Positions 9,086 to 17,028 are shown, numbered from the stretch's first letter. The stretch: DNA of 52,920 bases from an uncultured Lachnospiraceae bacterium (GCA_905235415.1 CAJOKX010000004.1:1-52920); one strand, 5' to 3'. The notes: a model not told the origin generated them from the letters alone. Program-made: numbers and translations.

Positions 9086-9111
9086 GGCTGTATGTCCCCT
9101 TCGCGGAAAAA

Positions 9112-9154
9112 GCGGGCATCTGTGTCAGATCGACAGATGCCCGCGCTTCTAAAC
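9112..9154 (-). terminator. Rho-independent terminator of the mgsA-rsmD-coaD operon
   Basis: On the minus strand GCGGGCATCTGT, a 9-base loop and ACAGATGCCCGC form a 12-bp stem followed by TTTTTCC. It lies just after the coiled-coil gene and before the RsuA-type gene. Confidence 0.9.
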
Positions 9155-9186
9155 TGAATCTGATACGGATGCAGAATCCTGTGTGA

Positions 9187-9807
9187 TCACTCCTCTGCTT
9201 CCGCCTTCTGCTCATCTGCCTCATCCGCTTCAGAGCTCTTTTCTGCTTTGATGTAGTCTGTCGGCGCAACCTGCGGGGACAGCTCTCTTCTGTTCTTGGT
9301 CACTATGTCATAGCAGCTCTGGATCGAGTTGATGAAGTTATTGTACCTGGTTCCGGCAGAATCCAGCGTATGCGCCATAATCTTCTCAAGGTTGTCCAGC
9401 ATCTCATCCGTGTAGGCGATCGCGCTCATACGGATATTGTTGGAATCGTTCGTTGCGTTGTCAACGATCTCCTGCGCCTGCTGGTTCGTCTGCTCGATCA
9501 GCCGGTTGGACTGCTCAAGCGCCTTCTGCATCACTTCACTCTCACTGACGATCTTGTCCGCCTTGGCCTGCGCATCCGCGATGATCTGATCCGCCTTGCT
9601 CTGCGCGTCCGCCAGGATCGCATCCTTATTGCTGATGATCTTCTGATATCTCTTGATCTCGTCCGGAGTCTTCATGCGAAGCTCACGAAGCATCTCTTCG
9701 AGCTCTTCCTTGTTCACCACGATCTTGGTGGACGAAAGCGCCTGATACTTGCATCCGTCGATATACTCTTCGATTTCTTCAATAATCTGTTCAATTCTGC
9801 TGGCCAT
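9187..9807 (-). CDS. Coiled-coil protein of the ATPase/V-ATPase-subunit-like type found beside coaD
   Basis: A 206-residue hydrophilic protein with no signal peptide or membrane segment. Residues of about 60-130 form a long heptad-rich coiled coil (ILADAQSKADQIIADAQAKADKIV...) ending in EIVDNATNDSNNIR, and the C-terminus is a low-complexity acidic tail. Such proteins are often annotated as ATPase or V-type ATPase subunit H because of coiled-coil similarity, but no nucleotide-binding motif is visible. Its start lies 81 bases after coaD and its end precedes the operon terminator. By composition it resembles DivIVA/SepF-like scaffolds; that is inference only. Confidence 0.8.
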   Translation of the reverse strand: MASRIEQIIEEIEEYIDGCKYQALSSTKIVVNKEELEEMLRELRMKTPDEIKRYQKIISNKDAILADAQSKADQIIADAQAKADKIVSESEVMQKALEQSNRLIEQTNQQAQEIVDNATNDSNNIRMSAIAYTDEMLDNLEKIMAHTLDSAGTRYNNFINSIQSCYDIVTKNRRELSPQVAPTDYIKAEKSSEADEADEQKAEAEE

Positions 9808-9888
9808 ACGAAACTCTCCTCACTCTGCATGCCACAGCGGCGTGCGCACCCTTACTAATGTTCTCTGCTCCCTTGTCCAAATCGACAG

Positions 9889-10368
9889 TTACCGGTACTT
9901 TGTGTACACTGCTTCCGCGACGAAATCAGGAACGAACTTCGATATGTCTCCCCCATACGAAGCGACTTCCTTGACCGTCGTACTGCTCAGATAGGCGTAT
10001 TCCAGGCCGGTTGCCAGGAATATGGTATCCGTGTTCGGCGCCATGATCTTGTTGGTCTGCGCCATCTGCAGTTCATACTCAAAATCGGTGATGGCCCGAA
10101 GCCCTCGGATGACGAACTCGGCGTCCTTCACTCTCAGAAAGTCAACCAGCAGACCGTCGAATGACTCGACTGTAACATTCGGAAGATCTCTGGTTACAGT
10201 CTGTAACATCTTAACACGTTCCTGTACGGAAAACAACGGATTTTTTCCCTTGTTGGGAAGAACCCCGATGACCAGTTCGTCGACGATCTCGGCCGATCTT
10301 TCTATAATATCAATGTGCCCCAGTGTGACCGGGTCAAAACTGCCCGGATAAACAGCTCTTTTTATCAT
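9889..10368 (-). CDS. coaD: Phosphopantetheine adenylyltransferase
   Basis: Penultimate step of coenzyme A synthesis: transfers AMP from ATP to 4'-phosphopantetheine. The 159-residue product shows the nucleotidyltransferase motif [16 protein letters not shown], and later [15 protein letters not shown] and the C-terminal [18 protein letters not shown], all typical of CoaD. I place the start at 10368, where the ATG overlaps the rsmD stop (ATGA); the upstream extension in the ORF track is read-through of the rsmD 3' end. Confidence 0.97.
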   Translation of the reverse strand: MIKRAVYPGSFDPVTLGHIDIIERSAEIVDELVIGVLPNKGKNPLFSVQERVKMLQTVTRDLPNVTVESFDGLLVDFLRVKDAEFVIRGLRAITDFEYELQMAQTNKIMAPNTDTIFLATGLEYAYLSSTTVKEVASYGGDISKFVPDFVAEAVYTKYR

Positions 10369-10928
10369 GCTTTTGTTCCAGCTTTTCTGATAAACAGGTG
10401 ACGGTTGGATCCGTACTTCTTCTCCTTTTCCAGGAAGTACCCGGCCTCCTCCAGCCACGAAAAGTCCGTTTCCGCGGAGGCTTCCACAATGATCAGCGTG
10501 TCCTGATTTGCTATGGAGCTCTCCTGCAGGATCTCCAGGACCCTTCTCTCCAGCCCTGCGGCGTAGGGCGGATCCATGAAGATCACGTCAAAAGGCTTCT
10601 CGCCGTCCATCCGCACGAGCGTGTGCGGCACGTCTCCGGCGATGACTCTGGCGTTCTGTGTCAGATGCGTAAAGTTCAGGTTCTGACGGATCACCGACAG
10701 CGCATTGCGGTCCTGCTCGATCAGGACGGCGCACTCGGCGCCCCTGCTGAGCGCTTCAATTCCGATCGCTCCGGATCCGGAGAACAGGTCCAGAAACCGG
10801 CATCCCGGGATCTTCGGGGAGATCATATTGAACAGCGTCTCCTTGACGCGGTCTGTCGTCGGCCTGGTGCCGCTGCCCCTGACCGTCTTGAGAGGAAGGC
10901 TGCGGGCGGTTCCGGCAATCACTCTCAC
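10365..10928 (-). CDS. rsmD: 16S rRNA (guanine966-N2)-methyltransferase
   Basis: Methylates G966 of 16S rRNA using S-adenosylmethionine. The 187-residue length is normal. It starts [18 protein letters not shown] with [14 protein letters not shown], has the SAM-binding motif [20 protein letters not shown] and the catalytic motif DVIFMDPPY. It overlaps coaD by four bases and follows the mgsA-like gene directly; rsmD-coaD pairing is common in Bacillota. Confidence 0.97.
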   Translation of the reverse strand: MRVIAGTARSLPLKTVRGSGTRPTTDRVKETLFNMISPKIPGCRFLDLFSGSGAIGIEALSRGAECAVLIEQDRNALSVIRQNLNFTHLTQNARVIAGDVPHTLVRMDGEKPFDVIFMDPPYAAGLERRVLEILQESSIANQDTLIIVEASAETDFSWLEEAGYFLEKEKKYGSNRHLFIRKAGTKA

Positions 10929-10929
10929 T

Positions 10930-11334
10930 TCAGTTCTCCTTCCGGATGGTCAGTCTGAAGTCGAGGCTTCCCTCTTCCAGACCAAGCACCATCGCTTCGG
11001 CGGTTGCCATGTTCGTCGCGATCGGGATGCAGTAGCGGTCGCATTCCCTCGTGATCTCTATGATGTCAGGTTCATTCGGGCTCGACTTGATCGGATTATA
11101 GAAATAGATGACAAGATCCATCTGGTCTCTCTGGATCATATCGATAAACTGCTTTTCGCCGCCGACCGTTCCGGAAAGAAACTTGTGGACCTTGAGATTG
11201 GTCGCCTGTTCAATCCTGCGGCCGGTCATCTCGGTCGCATACAGATCATGCTTTGCCAGAATATACTTGTATGCCACGCAGAAATTCTCGATCAGATCCT
11301 TTCTGCTCCCAGAAGCAATAAACCCAATGTTCAT
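10930..11334 (-). CDS. Methylglyoxal-synthase-like protein with substituted active-site residues
   Basis: A 134-residue protein of the MGS-like fold. The whole length aligns by eye with MgsA (LYATEMTGRRIEQATNLKVHKFLSG, IPIATNMATAEAMVLGLEEG). In E. coli MgsA the catalytic residues include His19, Asp71, His98 and Asp101. Here the N-terminal HDH region reads ASGS, the GGDQQ motif reads GGEKQ, and PHDPD reads PNEPD, so only the last aspartate is kept. It may be inactive, altered in substrate, or regulatory. The start at ATG 11334 follows GGAGG; the ORF track begins 10 codons earlier. A -10-like TAAAAT lies at 11375-11380 (minus strand) without a clear -35. Confidence 0.8.
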   Translation of the reverse strand: MNIGFIASGSRKDLIENFCVAYKYILAKHDLYATEMTGRRIEQATNLKVHKFLSGTVGGEKQFIDMIQRDQMDLVIYFYNPIKSSPNEPDIIEITRECDRYCIPIATNMATAEAMVLGLEEGSLDFRLTIRKEN

Positions 11335-11424
11335 CAGCAGGCCTCCGTCCGATGCAGTGCCCAAAGTTGCTTTTATTTTAGCAAACTGCAGTGAAAAAGG
11401 AAAGAGGTCAAACCTCGCTCCCTC

Positions 11425-11434
11425 AAAAAAGACA
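11425..11434. repeat. Left copy of a 10-bp direct repeat flanking the hairpin element
   Basis: AAAAAAGACA here is repeated exactly at 11710-11719 on the other side of the element. It looks like a target-site duplication. The right copy is the T-tract side of the kinase terminator. Confidence 0.75.
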
Positions 11435-11709
11435 TTACAGTTTCACAGACCAGCCTCCTACCTTCTGCATGGAGTTCTGTGGGCACAGCTGAAAACCATA
11501 GGCAGCCGACTGAGCTTTGCGAGTTGCTGCAGCCATGGTGCTGAACGTCCAGTGGACGTTCGTCCAGCACCGACCGGAACGGAGTGGAAGCGACCACGCT
11601 TCTATAGGAGCTGGAGCGGCTGCAATGCAACCGATGCAAAGCGCGGGCAGGCAACGTGTTTTCAGTGTGCCCACAAACTCTTAGCAGAGTTGGCTGGCCT
11701 GTGAACTGT
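11435..11709. mobile_element. Long-hairpin interspersed repeat, complete copy 2 (MITE-like or structured RNA element)
   Basis: A roughly 275-bp element in a 468-base gene-free gap. Its ends pair (TTACAGTTTCACAGACCAGCC with GGCTGGCCTGTGAACTGT). The arms continue inward: GAGTTCTGTGGGCACA with TGTGCCCACAAACTC, CTGAAAAC with GTTTTCAG, GCTTTGC with GCAAAGC, TGCAGCC with GGCTGCA. Two hairpins sit at the apex: GGTGCTG...CAGCACC with inner AACGTCC/GGACGTT, and GAAGCG-ACCA-CGCTTC. No ORF in it looks coding, and no transposase lies in the window. A 10-bp direct repeat flanks it. A non-autonomous transposon is the simplest reading, but a mobile structured RNA cannot be excluded. Confidence 0.85.
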
Positions 11710-11719
11710 AAAAAAGACA
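11710..11719. repeat. Right copy of the 10-bp direct repeat flanking the hairpin element
   Basis: Exact match to 11425-11434. It overlaps the first bases of the kinase terminator, which suggests the element inserted into that terminator's T-tract and duplicated it. Confidence 0.75.
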
Positions 11720-11744
11720 GGACATCCTTTCTTCGGATGTCCTG
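11710..11744 (-). terminator. Rho-independent terminator of the PfkB kinase gene
   Basis: On the minus strand CAGGACATCC, a 7-base loop and GGATGTCCTG form a 10-bp perfect stem followed by TCTTTTTT. It directly abuts the hairpin repeat. Confidence 0.9.
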
Positions 11745-11802
11745 CCCGTGCTTTCCTGTTATACCCCGCCGCCTGCCAAGGCGTGGAACTCCCCGGATGG
11801 GT

Positions 11803-12735
11803 TCATTTCTGACTGACCGTAATATCAATCTTCGCGGTGTGCATCATATGCTCAACCTGTCTTGCGTCCGGAATTACCAGGCTGAAGGAACTCGCCGCTC
11901 CCGCGCACATGCCTTCCTTAAAGGCAGTCTCCATATCTCCGTCCGAACCGACGTAGCCCGCGATAAATCCCGCGATCATGGAATCTCCCGCGCCGACCGT
12001 GCTGACGACATTGCCCTTGATGGCGTCCGAGCTGTAGATCGTTCCGTTCTCTGCAAGCAGAACCGCTCCGAGGCCGCCCATGCTGACCAGGACGTTGCGC
12101 GCCCCCATTTCCTGCAGCTTCTTCGCATAGGGGACCGCCTCCTCCAGGCTGTCAATCTGCACATCGAAGATCTCGCCCAGCTCCTCCCGGTTCGGCTTGA
12201 TCAGCCACGGATGATACGGAAGGGTTCCTGTCAGCAGATCCTTCTCCGCATCCACAACCACCTTCAGGCTGCGCCCTTCGAGGAACTGCAGAACCTGCTT
12301 ATACATATCCGACGGAAGCGTATCCGGAATATGGCCCGCCAGAACCAGGATGTCCCCGTCCACCAGGCATCTGAGCCTTGCGTAGAGGATTCCGATATCC
12401 TCATCCGTAATCTCGGGGCCCTGCCCGTTGATGGCCGTCTCTTCTTTGGAAATGATCTTCATATTGACACGGCTCATGCCCTTCTCCACCTGGATGAAGT
12501 TATTCCGGACGCCTATGCCGTGCAGCAGTCTCTTGATCTCCGCGCCGGTAAAGCCGGCGATAAATCCGAGCGCTGTATTGTCATACCCGAAGTTCTTCAG
12601 TGCAATGGATACATTGACGCCCTTTCCGCCGGGATAGATCTTCTCGGAGCTTGTCCTGTTGATGGCCCCTGTCTGGAAATCATCCACTTCAACGACATAA
12701 TCGAGCGTCGGGCTGAATGTGACGGTATAGATCAA
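11803..12735 (-). CDS. 1-phosphofructokinase / PfkB-family hexose-phosphate kinase
   Basis: Phosphorylates a sugar phosphate, most likely fructose 1-phosphate to fructose 1,6-bisphosphate (FruK), or tagatose 6-phosphate. The 310-residue product shows TFSPTLDYVVEVDDF, the substrate-binding KIYPGGKGVNVS, KPNREELGEIF and the ATP-site/anion-hole motif STVGAGDSMIAGFIAGY with the catalytic Asp. The start is TTG 12735, preceded by AGGAGG at eight bases; the ORF track begins 38 codons upstream without family similarity. It is monocistronic, with its own promoter and terminator. No PTS permease gene is next to it, so the physiological substrate stays open. Confidence 0.9.
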   Translation of the reverse strand: MIYTVTFSPTLDYVVEVDDFQTGAINRTSSEKIYPGGKGVNVSIALKNFGYDNTALGFIAGFTGAEIKRLLHGIGVRNNFIQVEKGMSRVNMKIISKEETAINGQGPEITDEDIGILYARLRCLVDGDILVLAGHIPDTLPSDMYKQVLQFLEGRSLKVVVDAEKDLLTGTLPYHPWLIKPNREELGEIFDVQIDSLEEAVPYAKKLQEMGARNVLVSMGGLGAVLLAENGTIYSSDAIKGNVVSTVGAGDSMIAGFIAGYVGSDGDMETAFKEGMCAGAASSFSLVIPDARQVEHMMHTAKIDITVSQK

Positions 12736-12781
12736 AACTGATTCCTCCTGGATAAAACTGTCCAATCCGAAAACATGGAAT

Positions 12782-12810
12782 AATATAGATAATCCTGCTG
12801 CCCTTGTCAA
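12782..12810 (-). promoter_or_regulatory. Promoter of the PfkB kinase gene
   Basis: Minus strand TTGACA, 17-base spacer, TATATT; a near-consensus sigma-A promoter about 47 bases upstream of the TTG start. Confidence 0.85.
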
Positions 12811-12814
12811 GAAG

Positions 12815-12864
12815 ATATGCATCCGGACGAATAAACGCCTTATATGCATCCGGGCGAATAAAAC
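12815..12864. repeat. Two-unit tandem repeat, 27-bp period, downstream of folA
   Basis: ATATGCATCCGGACGAATAA and ATATGCATCCGGGCGAATAA recur with a 27-base period in the gap between folA and the kinase promoter. No hairpin or gene is evident. Confidence 0.75.
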
Positions 12865-12866
12865 CC

Positions 12867-13364
12867 TCAGGAATGATTCACTCTTTGGTATGTCACAAAA
12901 TGGTACGTCAGGTCAAAACAGGTCTGTTCTTCGCTTGTTTCCGAAATCTCCCACTGCGCATCCCGGTCCAGATCCGGAAAATGCGCATCGGCGTCATAGC
13001 TGTGATCAATCTTCGTGATATATGCGGTATCGCTGTACGGAAGAAACTGCCTGTAAATGCTCTCTCCCCCGATGCAGAAAACCTTCTGCGGATCCTCTCC
13101 TTCAACCAGCAAAAGGGCTTCTTCGACGCTGTGCACCACCTCTGCCCCATTGATCTGCAAAGCAGCATCCTGCGTCAGAACGATGTTGCGCCTGTTCGGA
13201 AGCGGCCTTTTGCCCGGGAAGCTCTCCAGCGTCTTTCTCCCCATGATCACCGTGCATCCGGTAGTCATTTCACGGAAAAACTTCATGTCTGCCGGAATCG
13301 ATACCAGCAATTCATTCTTCTTTCCGATTCCCCAGTTTTCATCCACCGCCGCAATCATCTGCAT
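12867..13364 (-). CDS. folA: Dihydrofolate reductase
   Basis: Reduces dihydrofolate to tetrahydrofolate with NADPH and so recycles the folate oxidised by ThyA, encoded just upstream. The 165-residue product reads MQMIAAVDENWGIGKKNELL at the start, then MGRKTLESFPGKRPLPNRRNIVLT and the NADPH-binding CIGGESIYRQFLP, all DHFR hallmarks. The start is ATG 13364, preceded by GGAGGGG. The gap to thyA is 25 bases, so they are co-transcribed. Confidence 0.95.
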   Translation of the reverse strand: MQMIAAVDENWGIGKKNELLVSIPADMKFFREMTTGCTVIMGRKTLESFPGKRPLPNRRNIVLTQDAALQINGAEVVHSVEEALLLVEGEDPQKVFCIGGESIYRQFLPYSDTAYITKIDHSYDADAHFPDLDRDAQWEISETSEEQTCFDLTYHFVTYQRVNHS

Positions 13365-13389
13365 GGCTGTCCCCTCCATCTGTGCGCCG

Positions 13390-14295
13390 TCAGATCGCGA
13401 CCGGTATATTGCGGATCTGCTCGTGCGTCTCATAGTTTTCGTAATGCAGGCTGTCTGTCGTAAACGAATAAAAATCCGTCACGTCAGGATCCAGCCACAC
13501 CTTCGGCGCCGGAAGGGGATCTCTGCTGATCAGCTCTTCAACCAGCGGAATATGCCGGTCATAAATATGCGCGTCCGCGATCATGTGCACCAGTTCTCCA
13601 GGAACCATGCCGCTGACCTGGGCAAACATCATCAAAAGGATCGCGTACTGCGCGACATTCCAGTTATTGGCGGTCAAAACATCGTTGGATCTTTGATTGA
13701 GCACCGCATTGAGAACCAGCACCTCTCCGTTTTCATCCGCCTGCGGCATCCTTCCGAGCGCCGCAGGGCTGTCCGGAAGCGGATCCACCTTTTCCCTGGT
13801 TACATTGAAGGTCATGCTGTAGGCGCAGGGATACAGATTCATCTCATGCAGATCCTGATGCACATAGAGGTTCGTCATGATCCTCCGGCTGTAGGGGTTG
13901 TTCTTCAGGTCATACAGGACACGGTCCACCTGGTCGAACATGCCTTCTTTGTAGATGTGCTTTACGCCCATCTGGTACCCGTACGCCTTCCCGATGCTGC
14001 CGTCCTCATCGGCCCACTCATCCCAGATGTGCGGCTTCAGGTCATGGATATTGTTGGACTTGCGCTGCCAGATCCACAGGATCTCATCCATTGCGCTCTT
14101 CAGCCCGGTCCTGCGCAGCGTCAGCGCAGGAAACTCTTTGCGAAGATCATAGCGGTTGCAGATGCCGAAGCGCTTCACCGTGTAGGCGCTCTCCCCGTCC
14201 GCCCAGTGCGGACGCACCTTCTGCCCCTGTGTACTGGTCCCGTTGTCCAGGATATCCCTGCACATATCAATAAATACCCGGTCTGCGTAACTCAT
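13390..14295 (-). CDS. thyA: Thymidylate synthase (ThyA type)
   Basis: Converts dUMP to dTMP using methylenetetrahydrofolate. At 301 residues it has the catalytic Cys in LYPCAYSMTFNV and the dUMP-binding QRSNDVLTANNWNVAQYAIL, then GELVHMIADAHIYDRHI. The residues around the Cys and the usual RSxD motif are divergent from E. coli ThyA (PCAYS instead of PCH; RSND), which suggests one of the divergent clostridial lineages, but the required Cys, Arg, Asp and Asn are present. It lies 15 bases after the DHHW gene and directly before folA. Confidence 0.93.
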   Translation of the reverse strand: MSYADRVFIDMCRDILDNGTSTQGQKVRPHWADGESAYTVKRFGICNRYDLRKEFPALTLRRTGLKSAMDEILWIWQRKSNNIHDLKPHIWDEWADEDGSIGKAYGYQMGVKHIYKEGMFDQVDRVLYDLKNNPYSRRIMTNLYVHQDLHEMNLYPCAYSMTFNVTREKVDPLPDSPAALGRMPQADENGEVLVLNAVLNQRSNDVLTANNWNVAQYAILLMMFAQVSGMVPGELVHMIADAHIYDRHIPLVEELISRDPLPAPKVWLDPDVTDFYSFTTDSLHYENYETHEQIRNIPVAI

Positions 14296-14310
14296 CGATT
14301 CCGTATCCTC

Positions 14311-15483
14311 CTAGGCAAGAAGCCTTGCAATAGACGTTTCCTCCGCAAACCCCGCAGCATTGAACAGGAACAGGATATCCGTATATTCCTCCTCTTCGAT
14401 GCGCTGCAGGATACTCTCGTTAAAATATCTCGGATCCAGCATGTCCACCTTGTCGAAATATCCGTACGTCAGCGGCGTAAAGCAGTGCGCGTAAGAATCC
14501 TTGATCACCAGAAGCGAACGCCCTGTATGCGCGTCCGGCATCTTCGCCTCGATCAGCCCGTAGTTTCCGCCGTAGAAATACGCGTACTGATCCCTGGTGT
14601 CCAGGCTCGCCTCATGATAGACGCTGTTGCGCACGTCATCCGAGCGATTGTAGATCAGATAATAGTCAAAGGGCTCAGCCGGGTCATAGCGCTCGATGCT
14701 GTCCGCCCTGCCCCGGATGCCGAGTCTGGAGGCGATCGTTCCCTCGAATGTATCCGACACTTCGCTCACCGTAAACTGCCCGGGAACCACTTCGCCAATA
14801 TGCTTCTGCGCGATCCACGCGGCAAACACGTCCATGGCGGACGCACTCTTCCAGTGATGGTCCGTCCGGTAGTACAGCTCATTTCCCGCCTGATCCGGCG
14901 CCTCTTTGCTCTTTGCGTATGCATCCTTGAGAATCTTCGAAGCGTCCACCCATACGCCCTGCGGCAGGACGGAGCGGATCTTCTCCAGATAGATCTCCTC
15001 GTCATAGGGATCTGCGAAGGGCGGCAGCTTGTCCGCCAGCACGTCCACCGCGTTCGGCACGATGATGCACGACAGATGGTCCTGGTCGTAGCGCTCACTC
15101 ATCTGCTGCATGAATCCGGCAAGCCGCTGGATATTCTGCTGCGCCGTATCCTGCGCGAATACATCCGAATGCTTCTCGATCAGGTAATCGTCAGCGGCAA
15201 AATAAACGTCGTTGGAGTCCTGCTTCAGGCACAGTCTCTCCACGTCCGTCTTCATTGTAATCCACTGATCGCGCAGAATGAACTGATCGGAGAGGTATTC
15301 TTCGTAGTCCTCGGAAAACTGCCCGGAAAACAGGCTCTCCCATGTCAGAGCGGGCATCTGCTGCAGCGGACGGTTCTCTGTCTCGCTGCGCTCCGAAGAC
15401 GGATGCAGAAGGCTTGCCAGGCCCAGGCCGAAGACCAGAAGCAGAAAGATCGTATTCACATAGACCGACTGATGTTTATTCAT
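14311..15483 (-). CDS. DHHW-family envelope protein (AlgJ/AlgX-like partner of MBOAT)
   Basis: A 390-residue protein with one N-terminal hydrophobic anchor (TIFLLLVFGLGLASLL) and an extracytoplasmic domain. The family-naming motif occurs as YYRTDHHWKSASAMDVFAAW, and a later LLVIKDSYAH matches the GDSY-like serine motif of AlgJ/AlgX-type SGNH folds. Such proteins accompany MBOAT transporters in O-acetylation of cell-surface polymers. Here the MBOAT gene ends 15 bases upstream. The role is acyl transfer to a surface glycan by inference; the acceptor is not known. Confidence 0.88.
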   Translation of the reverse strand: MNKHQSVYVNTIFLLLVFGLGLASLLHPSSERSETENRPLQQMPALTWESLFSGQFSEDYEEYLSDQFILRDQWITMKTDVERLCLKQDSNDVYFAADDYLIEKHSDVFAQDTAQQNIQRLAGFMQQMSERYDQDHLSCIIVPNAVDVLADKLPPFADPYDEEIYLEKIRSVLPQGVWVDASKILKDAYAKSKEAPDQAGNELYYRTDHHWKSASAMDVFAAWIAQKHIGEVVPGQFTVSEVSDTFEGTIASRLGIRGRADSIERYDPAEPFDYYLIYNRSDDVRNSVYHEASLDTRDQYAYFYGGNYGLIEAKMPDAHTGRSLLVIKDSYAHCFTPLTYGYFDKVDMLDPRYFNESILQRIEEEEYTDILFLFNAAGFAEETSIARLLA

Positions 15484-15498
15484 ACTTTCCCATCCTGC

Positions 15499-16917
15499 TC
15501 AGAATCTGAAATAAAGGAACGGATTATAGGATGCACTGACCAGGTACGCCACGCTGAGGAGGAATACCGCGACGGTGAATGCGCCGCGAAGCGCCACCGT
15601 GGCTGTGTTCGAGGATGCGCACTTTCCGAGGATGCGCGAAGCGATCCTGGAAGGAAGCGATGTGCTGCCTGCAATCAGGAAGATCAGCAGCACTGCGTTT
15701 GAATACAGGAAATAGACCGTTCCCCGGTTCATAAAGGAACCTCCGGCGCCGAACATCGCCGCAAGGTAGTGCGTCCCGCCGGCGATCTCATTGTAGGAGA
15801 ACAGATACCAGCCCACCATCACGATCACCATGCAGTACACATGACGCACCCAGGACGGCAGCTTTTCAAGCTGCTTTCCCCAGACCAGCTTCTCCAGCAA
15901 AAGGAGGATGCCGTAGTAAAGGCCCCACAGCATGAAGTTCCAGTCGGCGCCATGCCAGAAGCCCGTCAGGAACCACACGATCATCGTGTTGCGGATCAGC
16001 TTGAGCGTGCCCGCCCGGTTGCCGCCGAGCGGAATATAGACATATTCCCTGAACCACGTTCCCAGAGAGATATGCCATCTCCTCCAGAATTCCGTCACGC
16101 TTCTGGACTCATAGGGATATTCAAAGTTCTCGAGGAAACGGAACCCGAACATATGCCCCAGTCCGATTGCCATATCGGAATACCCCGAAAAATCAAAATA
16201 GATCTGGAACGTATAGGCGGCAATGCCGATCCAGGCAGTCAGCGCCGGCATAGTGCCCGGATCCATCCCTCTGATCGAATCCCACAGAACGCCCGCATTG
16301 TTGGCAAGAAGCACCTTTTTTCCAAGGCCCGTCATAAACCGCATGACGCCCTCTGCAAACTCTTCCGAGCTCTCCTTCCTGGAGCGAAGCTGCCTGTCGA
16401 TCGTCTTGTACTGGACGATCGGTCCGGCGATCAGCTGCGGGAACATAGTGACATAAGCGCCGTAGGAAATGATATTTCTCTGGACGCTCGCCGATCCGCG
16501 GTATACGTCAATGATGTAGGAGATCGTCTGGAATGTATAGAAGCTGATTCCGATCGGGAGTGCCAGCTGAAGGAGCGGGATGTCGCTCCCCGTGATCTGG
16601 TCAAATGTACGGATCGCGAAGTCTGCGTATTTGAAAAAAAACAGAAGCGACAGCCCGAGCGCGACCGACAGCGCAAGACTGATCCTCGCCGCCCTGTCAT
16701 TTCCGCGGACCTGAAAATGATCGACCGCAAGACCTCCCGTCCAGGAGATCAGGATCGACACGATCATGAGAATGACATATACGGGCTCGCCCCATGCGTA
16801 GAACACGAGGCTGACCAGAAGAAGGATCAGATTCCTCAGTTTCTTCGGAACCGCGTAATACAGGATCAGAACGATCGGAAGAAACCGAAACAGGAACAGC
16901 AGGCTGCTGAATATCAT
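15499..16917 (-). CDS. MBOAT-family membrane O-acyltransferase (AlgI/DltB-like)
   Basis: A 472-residue polytopic membrane protein. It carries the AlgI-type motifs FPQLIAGPIVQYK, YFDFSGYSDMAIGLGHMFGF, the RRWHISLGTWFREYVYIPLGG stretch and the putative catalytic histidine in FLTGFWHGADWNFMLWG. It moves an acyl group, usually acetyl, across the membrane for attachment to an extracellular polymer. It is the first gene of a likely operon with DHHW, thyA and folA, and is divergent from an SGNH hydrolase. The start is ATG 16917, behind AAGGA; the ORF track starts 23 codons earlier. Confidence 0.93.
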   Translation of the reverse strand: MIFSSLLFLFRFLPIVLILYYAVPKKLRNLILLLVSLVFYAWGEPVYVILMIVSILISWTGGLAVDHFQVRGNDRAARISLALSVALGLSLLFFFKYADFAIRTFDQITGSDIPLLQLALPIGISFYTFQTISYIIDVYRGSASVQRNIISYGAYVTMFPQLIAGPIVQYKTIDRQLRSRKESSEEFAEGVMRFMTGLGKKVLLANNAGVLWDSIRGMDPGTMPALTAWIGIAAYTFQIYFDFSGYSDMAIGLGHMFGFRFLENFEYPYESRSVTEFWRRWHISLGTWFREYVYIPLGGNRAGTLKLIRNTMIVWFLTGFWHGADWNFMLWGLYYGILLLLEKLVWGKQLEKLPSWVRHVYCMVIVMVGWYLFSYNEIAGGTHYLAAMFGAGGSFMNRGTVYFLYSNAVLLIFLIAGSTSLPSRIASRILGKCASSNTATVALRGAFTVAVFLLSVAYLVSASYNPFLYFRF

Positions 16918-16953
16918 GAATACACCAGTCCTTTGGGTGCACAAAAATTTTCT

Positions 16954-16981
16954 TTTACTTTCAACTGGCTTATTATATAAT
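16954..16981 (+). promoter_or_regulatory. Promoter of the SGNH hydrolase gene
   Basis: Plus strand TTTACT (16954-16959), 16-base spacer, TATAAT (16976-16981). The -10 shares two bases with the opposite-strand -10. Confidence 0.6.
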
Positions 16982-17000
16982 ATCAACGGTATGTGTTCAA
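16972..17000 (-). promoter_or_regulatory. Promoter of the MBOAT-DHHW-thyA-folA operon
   Basis: Minus strand TTGAAC (16995-17000), 17-base spacer, perfect TATAAT (16972-16977). The -10 overlaps the -10 of the divergent plus-strand promoter. Confidence 0.75.
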
Positions 17001-17028
17001 GATTCCTGTAAGAAAGATCACAATAGCA

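Noticed and set aside
11373-11828. 151-residue ORF across the hairpin element as a transposase remnant
   Set aside because: It spans both the element and its flanks, has no transposase motif, and its frame is not kept in the other copies because of small indels.
13057-15702. 881-residue plus-strand ORF opposite folA, thyA and the DHHW gene
   Set aside because: It is antisense to three well-recognised genes. Its translation is rich in Arg/His/Ile with no family similarity, as expected for a GC-driven shadow frame.
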